A DNA stretch of 64,000 bases from Raffaelea ambrosiae (Eukaryota; Ascomycota; Sordariomycetes; Ophiostomatales; Ophiostomataceae). Below are positions 25,101 to 35,818 of this stretch, in pieces; the stretch's first letter is position 1, and every line of letters begins with the position of its first letter. The stretch covers positions 1,062,733-1,126,732 of the forward strand of contig PCDI01000004.1 in NCBI GenBank assembly GCA_002778195.1. The letters are read 5' to 3'. The notes under the pieces were generated by a model. That model had not been told where the DNA came from. It did no database searches and was given only the letters and a program-made list of their open reading frames with translations. A program made the translations under genes and the position numbers.

Positions 25101-28100
25101 GCTCTTTCCTTTTTCTTGCACGAAAATGCACCTTCATGACACCCCCATGACACCCACGCCCCCCCCCCCCCCCCATCTGCGGGCGCCAGCCTGGACGAGT
25201 TAGATTCAAAGGGAAGGAGCCATGGAGCCACTCACAAGGCTCTTTCTTCACCAACACCTTGCGCGGTGTCCTGCCTGTGTCTCAAAGAGGCAGTCTGCTT
25301 TCTTTTTCCTCTTTTTTTTTTTTTTTTGTTTCGTCTTTCCTCCTTTCTTCCTCCAACTTCGCTTTCCCACCAATGTGGCACGATGAAAAATAATCACCGA
25401 CCCAATTGATGCCCAAAATGCCGCAGGAGGTAAGTAACTATTAGACGAAGCAGAACAAAACGAGGAAAGCCCGAGAGAAGCCGACAGATAAAAATAAAAA
25501 AAAGCAGGCGCGGCTTTTCAGCTTCGGCTTTTCAGCTTCCGTTGGGCTGCAATACAAGGGCCAAGCACCGTCGATCGTTGCCTTTCCGGATGCAGCAACG
25601 CTCACGAATATGCAGGGAAAGCACCGCAAAAACTGCAGAAATGCGCCAGCTGCTGCATAGATTCATTTCCGGCTCCTGGTCCTTGGGACATGCAAGCCCT
25701 CCGGGGCCAAGGCAGCACAAGCGAGCAAGTCGTGATGGCTAACGTGCGTCGGGTAGATAAACAGGCGAAACACACAGAAAACTGCCCGAAAAGATGGAAA
25801 CCCGAGACAAGCAGACCTCGCATCTCGTCAGATCCAGCTGTGGTGATCTTCCCATGCTGCACGCCCAACCCCTCCTTGCTGGCTTGCTCTGCTCGACCTG
25901 CCAGTTACGTCATAGGCTCGAGATACACACAAGCCAGACCAGCGTTTCAACAGCCCCAGATATGCGAGACGCCAAAACACAAAACAGCACCACTACATCT
26001 GCATAGCGGGGGAGGGGGGCAGCCGGGAGAAGGGCCCGACATCCATCGCCACGTGGGGCCGGTCAACACCGCCTGGACAGAGTCTATTCATTGAGCGTGA
26101 GGGAAGAGGGTGTGTTTGTGAAGGAGAGAGAGACGGTCGTTCTCATGTGGGCACTCTGCACAGGGAGCGAGTCTCAGAAGCTGCTTCCATCACTCCACCG
26201 AAGGACTCGTCCGAAAACGCGAAACAACTTTGGACAGCAGGAAGCGGAAACGAAACAGGTGGCAAAAGCAGAAGAGAAGAGGAAAAAAAAAAAGAAAAAA
26301 CCCACGCGCAGCCTGAAACCAACATGGCGTCTGTTCTCTTCTCCCACCGGGGCTAGCAGGGCTGCTAACGACTGACCAGGGGGACTGCCAGAGAGCTAGC
26401 AAGGCCCTCTACAGATCCATCAGCTCCATCAGCTCCCCGTGCTTGGGACCTACTAGCCTTATCCAGCTGCGTTGAGGAGGGTGTGGACTGGCCTTAGTAG
26501 CCCAGCTCGTCTGTGCCAATGAAAGCCAGACATGGCTCTGTTTCCGGAAGAGGGTCAAACATGAGTAAATAATGCACAGCAGGTGTGTTACAGGGGATCC
26601 CAAAGAACAAGGGTCTCTCTTTCGGTGTGGTGGTCTCATTGTCTCTCTTCTTTCTTTCTTTTTGCCACCCTAACGTACATTGTAGGTTCTTTTGGTTCGT
26701 CAACGAAAAGGGAAGAAGGAAAGACAACATGGCTGGCTCTCTCTGGTTGTTTGTCAGCACAACAACCCCTTCGCCACCTCCCCCCTTGTCAACGGCCTTA
26801 CCGGGAAGGAACCGGCCGATGGCGGGAGGTTGGGCTGGAGTAAGAGAGAAAAAATTCCCCGATTGATTTAGTTCTGGTTGTTGTCGAGTGGCGATCGGGG
26901 TAGAGAGCCGTGCTCATATCGCCACCTGAACAGCTCATACTGCGAGCAGCAGCATCACACCCGAGATGTACTGTTGTTTTGCGTGTGTTGTGTGTGTGCT
27001 ATGTCTTCACTAGGTAGGTCTCTCGGGACCGACCAAGACAGTTTGCGCGCAACTATATCCGGACAAGGAAGCTGTAAGCTGCTCTCAGCTCACGACGACG
27101 GTGAAGTACTGAAACGCCCCTGGATCCTCCCGCTGTAGCTGGGGCTCCTTTGCCGGTGCAGTTCCTCGGTGAACAACATCGTTCGACCAGCTGGCAATTG
27201 CCCAAACGAGCCAGCCACTGCTTCCAATTTACCTCTCGTGTTTCTGTTGCCACATCTAGCTTTGATGCAAAGTGCTGCTAGCCTTCGAGGTCTGTCTGCC
27301 TGCCTGTCTGTCTGCCCTTGCTTTTGTTTTGTTTGTTTTTTTAATTCTTTTTCTTTCGGGTACAAGTGTGCCTGCCTGATATACCCTCCTTGACGCAAGG
27401 CTAGCCCCAGTGAAGGCGATTGGAGGAACCGAACCCCTGACGCTATTCAGCTGTCACTATTCCTTTGGCGTTGCTCAATGGAGACATGCAGAGATGTACG
27501 ACAGCGTGCCGGACGCAGGAGTGTGAGATCTGCGCTGGCTCATATCTTTTTGACGAATCCAAGTTGAGAAGAGAAGACACATATGCGGAAAGACGAGGCG
27601 AGGACAGCTGTCACCTGTGCCTATCCGGCGGGCAGCCGACTAGCAACGAGCATGGGTTGTGTCTTGGGACTTGCAAACAAATCACGGAAAGCTTCGTATG
27701 TGTTGTCCCAAGACTCTTCCGCATGTTCCGAGATGTAGTTATGCAGTCTTTCGGTGCGAGCGACCGCGTGTATTGATTACGGAGTCTTTCCGAAATGAAT
27801 ATGCGCCCCTTTCCTTGGGGTTGCAGACAGATGGACAGAATGTCGCCCTTCTTTTGCTGTTGGTCGGCCAACTGCATTGCATGTGAGAATAGGGGAATAC
27901 GGGGCCACACCAGCCAGGGCCAACTCACGAGGACGTGAATGTGTTCTCTTACTCAGTTCACCGCAACTCTGATAGTAGCACATGGCCCCGGTAGCCAACA
28001 AAACTGACTTCCTATGGATTTGTTGTTGTTGTTGCTATTGTCTCTTTGATTCTAAAGTTGTCAGGCCCGAGCCAGACGAGAGGATGGCCTAGGTGATTTC

Positions 28101-28569
28101 GTGGTAGTACAACATGTACGTGAACCTGCTGTTGTCTTGCTGTTGTCCCCGTGCAGGCATATAAATAGACTTAACTAATAGAGAAATGACGCGGGGTTAC
28201 AACACGGCATGCCAAATGCTATCGCCTCTCAGTCTGCTGGCAGTTATTCAGAGTGCTGCCGTTGACATCCTTCTGGTCACGGTATACCTTGTCCAGTGGA
28301 CGTGGTCCGTGATGTCTCGTTTTTAAGAACGAGAGAGCAATAAGAAACGAATTATCATTGTGTTTGGCTACGACAGGTACACTACCGTCCCTTCTTTCAC
28401 TCGTGATACTTCTCAAAATTGTAGACTGTGATAGCTAAATTGGTTTTGAATTCACCGAAAACAGATCTCACGGCGGAGGCATCTCCGGGCTCCAACTGCT
28501 ATATGCAGTCCTTCACAGTCTTTCCTACTTTTGATTTTTTCTTTCCCCCCAAATCCTTCACCTACACTA

Positions 28570-29927
28570 TTACAGCATCACCGCCAACACGGCGGCAAAG
28601 ATACCACCCGTGGCTACCACGTTGGCAGCCGCTCCTGCCGTTACATACGGCTGCGACGTCGCCGATGACGACGAGGCCGTGCCGCCGCTGCCGCTGCTAC
28701 CCGTGGGTGTCGGTGTTTCTGTTGTCCCATTCGACGATCCACTGCTTCCCGTCTGCTGGAGCTGGAAGTTGGCACAGGTGATGCGCGTCTTGTTGGGGTA
28801 GTGCAGGACGAAGCTGAGGTTGCCAAAGAACGCCGCGTTGCCCGGCAGGGTGGACGCGAAGAGGTCGTGGTACGACGTGTTAAACGGGTCCGAGGTGATC
28901 TTGCCGTGCTTGCCGGAGAGGTCACCGACCTGGCAGGTCTGCTGGAGGGAGCTCTCACAGGCCGGGTCGTCGTTGCGCTTGAAGGGGTCGAGGTGGCCGC
29001 CGGTGGCGGTGCAGTTTCCGTCGGCCGGGACGGGGCTGGCATGGATATGGTAGGCTTTTGGGGGAGAGAAGAAGAAGAAGAAGAGGAAGTGTTAGCAGAT
29101 GGACGAATGAGTAAGAAAGCGAGCGGGCGAGCGAAGCGAACGAGGACACAAGTGAGAGGAGTAACAACACAGCGACCGAGCAAGCGAAGCGAGAACGAAA
29201 GAGGGCACGAACGAGCGAAGCGAGGAAAAACGAAGAGAAGAAGAGAAACAACAATATAAGAACAGGCAAGACAAGGAAGAGAAAAGAGACGACCCTTCCA
29301 CCACTTCTGGCGAGCGAAGCGAGGACCAAAAAAACACATACTGAAAGGCCCACCCTCCTTGGGCAGGTTTGAGAACTGGACGTCAAAGGTGACACCGATG
29401 CCGTTGGGACGCGCCTGGGCACGGATCTGGCCCTTGGCGTTGCCGCCGCCGGGATAGGCGGCCTTGTCAAAGGCGGTATCGGGCAGCGTGGCTACATAGA
29501 CCGAGCCAGGCGGGTTGTTGACGACCACGGTGGCATTCCCGAGGGACTGTGACGGAAAGAATCCACGGGTCAGCAAGAGAACCACAACCCTATTATTTAT
29601 GCCAAGGGAACAGAACAGAATAAGGTTGTTTTGCGGCGGCGGCATCGCAGCGTTTTGCCAAGCCTCGCCATGAGGTCATGTCTCCGACTGGAGTCTCATC
29701 CCGGCCTGGCCGTGATGTCATGTCCTAGCTGAAGGGAGTATCATCCCGTTCTGGGATCGAGCCACACACTAATGGCCATCTAGCAAGCGAAGCATGCCAT
29801 GCAGAAGGAGCTGGTCCCCCATGCCGGACGATGATGTCAAAAAACGTACCCCGGTGAGTGGTCCACTGGCATCCTGAGCCGCGGCACCAACGGCAGCAGC
29901 CGCGGAGAGGAGAGTGGAAACGCGCAT
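28570..29927 (-). CDS. Secreted GPI-type Cu-only superoxide dismutase
   Basis: Extracellular superoxide-detoxifying enzyme of the fungal Cu-only SOD family (Candida SOD4/5/6 type). Exons 29927-29850, 29546-29342 and 29054-28570 give 255 aa. Residues 1-18 form a signal peptide (MRVSTLLSAAAAVGAAAQ). The copper-site motif TYHIH gives His97 and His99; His115 in GGHLDP and His179 in VLHYPN complete the set; Arg185 in KTRITC matches the active-site Arg. Cys at 109, 127, 135 and 188 suit disulfides. The loop after His179 runs directly into KTRITC, so the electrostatic loop of Cu/Zn SODs is missing, and Cys-Gln-Val-Gly-Asp replaces the zinc-ligand His-Val-Gly-Asp: both are marks of Cu-only SODs. The end is Ser/Thr/Gly-rich with a hydrophobic tail, as for GPI anchoring. 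Exon 3 is open but lacks a convenient Met. Confidence 0.88.
29131..29322 (-). repeat. Four GCGAAGCGA motifs within SOD intron 2
   Basis: The nonamer GCGAAGCGA (TCGCTTCGC on the coding strand) occurs at 29131-29139, 29184-29192, 29215-29223 and 29314-29322, each preceded by GAGC or CAA. All lie in the 287-nt second intron of the SOD gene. A related AAGCGAAGC occurs in intron 1 near 29786. Confidence 0.8.
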
Positions 29928-32607
29928 GTTTGAGGCAGTTTTTAAAGTTCCGTGACGGGGATTGGTAGAAAAAGAGAGCGAAGCAAAAAGCCAAGACTCC
30001 GGGGAAGGCTCCAGAAACAGGCCAGAAAAAGGCAAATAAGGTCTGTTGTGTAACAAGAGCTAAAAGAGCGATAGCAGGAAGCTTCTTGCTAAGCAGAAGC
30101 GGCACAAGTGGTCTGATTTTCTGATCCAAATCAAGAGAAGATCTGGGGAAAGAACAAAAGCAAAGTTGAGGGTAAATAAGACAGAGTGGGAGGGCGTGGG
30201 TAGTCTTATAACAGGGGCTCACGGCGCGTTGGGCCAGCCAGATGGGATACGGAGGCTTGGACGGCGCAGGGGAGAGAAAGCGAGAGAGCGCGAGAGAGCG
30301 AGAGAGCGAGACAGACAGGGTAGCACAGGCAAAGGCAAGCAAGAATCCGACATGGCACAAAATGGTGGACGGGAGCCATGGCTCTTCCATGACGCGCACA
30401 CTGTTTGTTACCTGACCAATTCGTGAGAAGCCCCGGTCCACCACTGCCTCCGACAAAGGCACACTGTCTCTTTCACGCCCATGGACAAAAAAAGCTCAGT
30501 CTCATCTTGGCGCCGGATTCATCTGGCCCCCCGCCCCCCTTGCTTTGGGTTGATATGGAGACAGAGCTAGGGATATGCCAACTCGTAGAGCAATATCAGA
30601 CGAAGGAGAGCCGAGCTCGGAAGCTGGCCGGAAAGTGAACTATGTCCGGACAGGACTTGGCTCCGGAGGACGTTTGAAATGAAGAATCCAGATCTGTATA
30701 TGGGGAATCTGGATCTCTCCAGGCAAAATGAAATACGAGCGAAGACACCCAGGGGCCGCGGGAAATCGTGAAGCTGCTCTCGCACCCCCAACCATTTCAT
30801 CCCGCTTTAGATTGGGGCAAATTTTATCACAAACTGTTATCCAGCTTCATCCTTCCCCAGCGTCTCTCCTATTCCCATCCCCTTGGCTTTTTTCTTCGTG
30901 CAAGCCGAGTGGCTTGCCGATCTTCCTCACTAGGTGGCATGCAATCGGCATTCAGGAATCTCATTTCTAGTATAGCCGTCTTGGCGGCGGCTTAAAGAGA
31001 GACATGCTTTTTAGACTGGCGTGTGTACATTCCCGCCACAACATAAAGTTTCCCATGAAGAAGCAAACAGGCGCAGAAGCCGTCCTGCAGCAACCCTTTT
31101 TTTCTTCGTCTCTCGTGATGGGCTGTGTCTGGGCTGCTCAGCTACTTTGCACAGAGCACACCCTGGTTGGGTGGGCGGTTGCCATAGATTTGTTCCAATG
31201 TTTCAGGGTCGTCTGTACGACCAACACACACGAATGCGTCTCCGTGGCTGCATGTGTTGGTGACCCAACTGTTTCGTACACAGCCCCCAATACCAGAACA
31301 TTTGTGGTTGCGTTTGCGTGTTTATGCGGACCACGGAAGAAAACCACCCCCAATAAACAAACAAAACAGAGCCCGAAAAGAACAAAAGATGATCAAATCT
31401 GAAGAAAGACCGTGGTGGCGAAAGGGCCAATTTTGGCCCCCAGGAGATTGCCATCCTTTTTCAAGACAAAGAAACATTAGAAAGAAGCAATAGAGAGAGG
31501 ACCAAGAAAAAGGAAAAAAAAAGAAAAACTCCGAGGGGCGAAGACTGAGGCCATGGCATGGGTGGCCTAAGAAGAGGGAGTCTGCAAAACTCCGGTGTAC
31601 TCCTCAGCGAGTAGCTATACCGAGACTACGAATGGTTAGAACCTGCAGGTTGGAAATGGCTCAGCTCGCTTCTGCTTCCGAGCTCGGCGAATTTCAGCCT
31701 TCCCGAGCAGCTTATCACAACTGAACACAGAGAGCTGGACACAACGTCTCCGGGACTGCATAGTGTTCCTTTGCGGGCATAATTCTCCGGCTAAACGCTG
31801 CGAGCTGGGGTAATTAACCCCATAAAAGAGGCCAGGTTGGGTTTTAAAAACGGTTCCGTTCTTGCACACTCATACTTGTCCCCAGAATAAGGGAGAAATG
31901 CCGATCAGATAACCTTAATCAACGAAGGGAAGAAAAGGTGGCAGTTTTGTCTTGCCACGTCTCGGACTAGGTGTGAATTGACTGTGTTCACTGGCTTTTT
32001 CAAAGTCCATCCGACCTGTCTGCGACAACGGAACAGGGAGACAAATGTGTAGAAATTCCGCTTCGAAAGGTGTGGGATACCTCTATTACTTGCAAATGTA
32101 GGCGTCGCCTCCCCTTCCGTGTGAGATGGACGTGATTTTCCATTTCGAGGCGAGTTGTTTACAAGTACTATGTAACCAGTAGTTAGTCAGTTGGTTACTA
32201 GCAGTAAAGGCCGTAATATGCCGTGGTTGTTGTTCGTGGAGAAAAGAAACGCAGGATTCCAGAATTACATAAGCATACGTCGTGCGGTCCACAATTACAC
32301 GTGTACACGTACACGCTACCCCCTGCCGACCAAGAAGGCTGCGTGTCCGTTTGAGAAAAAGGGTGCAGGGAGCTAACGCCGACCGGTGTGTAGGAAGCTG
32401 TTCTGTCCCCATTACCATTGGGAGCTTTCGTGGTTCTTGGCTGCAGCAGAACAACATTCAAGCAGAACCAAAAAAAGATCGAAACACCCAAACCCGACGA
32501 CGAGGCAGACACCAGCGAAAAATAACACGAGAGTCTGTAATTGATCGATCTTCCGACGTTTCCTCCCCNCCCCCCCCCTCTCCCCTTCACTACCTACAAC
32601 ACAAGCC
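29928..32607. other. Divergent intergenic region, 2.7 kb
   Basis: Lies between the starts of the SOD (minus) and OST2 (plus) genes and should contain both promoters. Near 30275-30315 there is a GCGAGAGAGC repeat. An N at 32569 sits in a C run just upstream of the OST2 start. No other gene can be supported. Confidence 0.5.
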
Positions 32608-33329
32608 ATGGCGAGACGCAGCGCAAAAGACACGGCAACGGCGGCCGCGACGACCACCTCGACGGCAACTCCGCCGGCTACGCCTTCCAAGTCGTCATCG
32701 TCCAAGGCAGCCTCCAAGGCGGCCGCTGCTGCGGCTGGGGCCAGCAGCAGCAATGCCTTTGAGACCACGGTCTACACCGTCTGGGACCACTACCTCAAGA
32801 CGACGCCGCAGCGGACAAAGCTGCTGGATGCCTTTATGGCATTCCTGGTGGCTGTCGGTGTCCTGCAGTTTGTTTACTGTGCTTTTATCACCACGTTTGT
32901 ACGTGTCAAAAGGAGGAGGGGAACTTTCAAACCCGGGAAAGCAGTGGAAGAAGAAGAACCCCGAGACCACGAGAACCTCGAGATGACGAGTGTTTGCTAA
33001 CAAAAGATGTTCAGCCGTACAACGCCTTCCTGTCCGGTTTCTCCGCGACCGTCGGCCAGTTTGTCCTGACTGGTGAGTCCTTTTCATATTTCTCTCTCTC
33101 TCTTTCTCTTGACCAGTCAAGCTAACGTCCTCCCCCAGCATCGCTCCGGATCCAGACCACCGAGGCCAACAAGACCGACTTTCCATCCGTTTCTCCCGAG
33201 AGGTGCGACCGACTACCACTTTGTGCATGAAACAGGATATTGGCTAACATATGTTTCAACAGAGCATTCGCAGACTACGTCGTGTGCAGTCTGATCCTGC
33301 ACGTCTTCGTCATCAACTTCATCAACTAG
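32608..33329 (+). CDS. OST2: Oligosaccharyltransferase subunit OST2/DAD1
   Basis: Small membrane subunit of the ER oligosaccharyltransferase that attaches N-glycans to nascent secretory proteins. Four exons: 32608-32898, 33015-33072, 33139-33202 and 33263-33329, 159 aa. The first about 50 residues are Ala/Ser/Thr-rich and variable. The conserved part reads WDHYLKTTPQRTKLLDAFMA, then a membrane helix with QFVYC, then FPYNAFLSGFSATVGQFVLT, ASLRIQ and a last helix ADYVVCSLILHVFVINFIN ending at the stop, as in DAD1. Exon phases 0, 1 and 2 all close. Introns use GTACGT, GTGAGT and GTGCGA donors with CTAAC branches. DAD1 is about 113 aa; the extra length is the N-terminal tail. The OST2 assignment rests on recognised family motifs along the full conserved length. 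Confidence 0.92.
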
Positions 33330-33766
33330 AGAGAGAGCACAAAAAGTATTTTGAAGACAGCAAGGGGATGTTGACGTGCCCCGGCCAGGAGGAGGGAGGG
33401 CACATTGTATCATACAGTAAAAACACTTATCGGGATATAGGCGAAGGACGGGGACTGGGTGTGGTTGGATTGTTGGGAAAAGGGAAAAAGAAAAGAGAAA
33501 TCAAAAAAAGAGAGAAAGAATAGTATAGGCGCCTCCTACCCCCCGTGTCTATTTGTATTTCAAGTCATGTCAAGGCGCCTTCCCCAGTGTCTATTTCGTA
33601 TTTCAAGTCATGTTTAAATTTTTCCAAATGCTATTTCAGAGAGAACCGTGGTAAGAACAAAGGGGGGGGGGGCAACAAAATCAAAGCATATTGAAAGAAG
33701 GGAGACAAGCAGAAACCAAACCACACTAAACACCGATTCACCGTTTCTGTAGACGCATCTCCATGA
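33330..33766. other. Convergent 3' region
   Basis: Lies between the ends of OST2 and the minus-strand GRASP gene, so it holds two 3' UTRs. A 20-base segment (CGTATTTCAAGTCATGT-like) occurs twice near 33550-33610, and a G run lies at about 33661-33672. No gene seen. Confidence 0.5.
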
Positions 33767-35139
33767 TTATGTAGTCTCGTCTTTGGCCTCGGCCTTTGCA
33801 TCCTCGTCCTTCTTCTCTTCTTCTGGCTTGTCTGTTGTCCCCGTGCTCGCTTCTGCTGCCTTGGGCGTCGATGCCCTGGGCGGTCCGCGTGGTGGCGGGG
33901 CCAGTTGTGACAGCGGTGTGCTCTTCCGGATCGGCGCATTGTCCAGCTGCTGGCTCTTCTCCTCCTCTTCCTTGAAGTAGTCGTCCATCGACAGGCCCGG
34001 GTTGTTGAGGTGCCGGTCCTTCTTCTTGGCCCGGTGCGGGGTGCCGACTGTTGTGGCGGGCGCACCGCCTCCTACGGACGGTGGTGGTGGTGCCACGAGC
34101 TGTGCCGGGACGAGGAAGTTGTCGGACGTCGCGGCGCCGCCAAACGGTGGTGTTGCTTGGCCGCCCCCCTCTCCCGTGACGGTGGTGTTGGCTGCCTCGA
34201 ACTGGTCGCCGGGCGCGGCGCCGGTGCTGAAGGCCGCGTGCAGGTGGTGCTTCTCCGACTCGCCGTCGAACATGGTCTCGCCGGGCCCGTTGACGGGCTC
34301 GCTCAGCGGCGCCGGCAGCCGGTGCAGCGCGCCGTAGCCCAGGACACAGCCCAGGGCGCCCTCGCCGCCCCAGTCGCGGCTGGGCTGGATGGTCACCTCG
34401 CGCGTGACGTTGAACTCGTTGTTGTACACCCACAGCCGCAGCGGGCGGCCGATGTGGTCCTCCACGAGCTCGCCGAGCCCGCTCTCGCCGTGCAGGACGC
34501 CCTCGGGCGTGCCCAGGATGTAGTCGCTGTACGGCAGCAGGCTGGCCGCCTCCGCCGGGGAGCGGGCCGGCACGTCGAGGACGTGCCAGATGTTGGACAC
34601 GACGGCCAGCGGGGTCCACTGGAGGGAGAGGCCGAGCGAGGCGGTGTCGATGGGGACGGGAATGTGCATCGTGCGCGTTCGTTGGCCCTGTCGTGGCCAC
34701 CTGGTTAGCTAGCCACCCCAACGTGGGCTCTGGTCGGTCTCCAGCGTGACGGTCTTACCTTGGCACTCCAGAGACCCAGGGTCACGGTACCGCCTGCACA
34801 GTTGCGCACCTCTTGTGCAAACAGAGTGGGATCCGAGTCGTCCTAAAAAGATTGCCCCCCGCCCCAAGCAGAGGGTCAGCCACTACTGGTTACGCAAGGT
34901 GGTAGGTATCATGAGATCGGTGCTGGGCAACAAAACAAACAAACAAACAAAAAAACCCCAATCTACCATACAATCATGCGGCCGTTTATGCCGAGAACAA
35001 AGTCGAACCATGGCTCGATGGCCAGCTCCAGATTCGTGTTCCGCAGCACCTGGAAGCCAAAGGCGTTGTGCGTGGCCTCGCGCGAGGGCGGCCCCTCGCC
35101 GTCGAGACGAGAGATGAACCGGTTGATCGCGTTGAACAT
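33767..35139 (-). CDS. GRH1: Golgi reassembly-stacking protein (GRASP, Grh1 family)
   Basis: Peripheral membrane protein of early Golgi/ER exit sites, involved in cisternal organisation, COPII traffic and unconventional secretion. Exons 35139-34972, 34842-34759 and 34687-33767 give 390 aa; all junctions are phase 0. The first PDZ-like domain includes GFQVLRNTNLELAIEPWFDF, GINGRMI and NCAGGTVTLGLWSAKGQRTR. The second contains IPVPIDTASLGLSLQW, VLDVPARSPAEAASLLPYSDY, LGTPEGVLHG and LVEDHIGRPLRLWVYN, typical of the GRASP55/65 core. The last about 170 residues are Pro/Gly/Thr-rich and then charged (EEEKKDEDAKAEAKDE), variable in the family. The start is Met-Phe-Asn-Ala-Ile-Asn-Arg-Phe, so there is no Gly2 for myristoylation. 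It is divergent from TGS1 and convergent with OST2. Confidence 0.93.
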
Positions 35140-35818
35140 GGCCGGTTTGGTGCTGGGGCAAGTGGTTGTTTCTTCTCGGGCCTGGGGCAACACGGAATGA
35201 ATACGGCACAGGCTCGTCGGTGTATCGTCTGGTCAAGGGGTGAAAGGCGTCGAATGTCTGACTGTGGAAAGTGATGTGCAAGTTCAGGGCGTCCCTTGTT
35301 GCCATGTGTCTTTCCTTTTGCTGGCATTTGATTCTGGGGTGGTGGCAGAATCGGCGAATCAGCGGCAGGGATGGCCATAGCTGTGAAGCAACGTAATGGG
35401 CTTGTACAAGTAGCGAGTTCGTTAGTTATGGGTCTTAGACTTTGCCTGGTGCTCTTGTGGAGCAGGCAGGCGCAGAAAAAAGTGGGCCCAGACACCATCG
35501 ATGAGATCTGATGAACCTTGTGAAATAGGCTCCTCTCCTGGCTGCCTGCACCTTTCTCAGGAGCCTTGCGCACGTATTTTAAATCACTTGGCCATTTTCC
35601 ACCGTGCCTCTTACTATATAAAACAAACATACTTTCTTCTTTCTGCTTTTTTTTTTTTGACCCCAGAAAAAGGAAGCTCCGACACGCACACGCACACATC
35701 GACAGCAGCAAGCTTAAAGGATACAACGCGACCTTTCGACTTTTGCGTCCCTGCAGAAGGTCTTATATGACAGGACGTACTCTCTTTGGAAGCAGAGCAC
35801 ACGATTGGAAACAGGGGA
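35140..35818. other. Divergent promoter region GRASP / TGS1
   Basis: A 679-base gap between two divergent starts. Open frames within it are short and unrelated to either product. A TATATAAA-like element lies near 35613. No other gene is supported. Confidence 0.5.

Larger units (their letters stand above)
11592..28569. other. Gene-poor tract, main part (about 17 kb)
   Basis: I can support no protein-coding gene, transposase, reverse transcriptase or tRNA. Open frames are short, overlap on several frames and lack domains. The tract has homopolymers (T run 11596-11608, T run 13350-13366, T run 16511-16531), microsatellites listed separately, an N at 13249 inside a G run, and TATA-like elements at 13286-13293 (TATAAATA), about 16862 (TATATAAG) and 28160-28167 (TATAAATA). 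It separates the start of the Zn2Cys6 gene from the 3' end of the SOD gene. Non-coding RNAs, small multi-exon genes or strongly decayed repeats cannot be excluded by eye. Confidence 0.5.

Noticed and set aside
27411..27460. tRNA-like GGGGTTCGGTTCC on the minus strand
   Set aside because: The T-loop-like motif has a weak stem and no acceptor or anticodon arm could be built around it.
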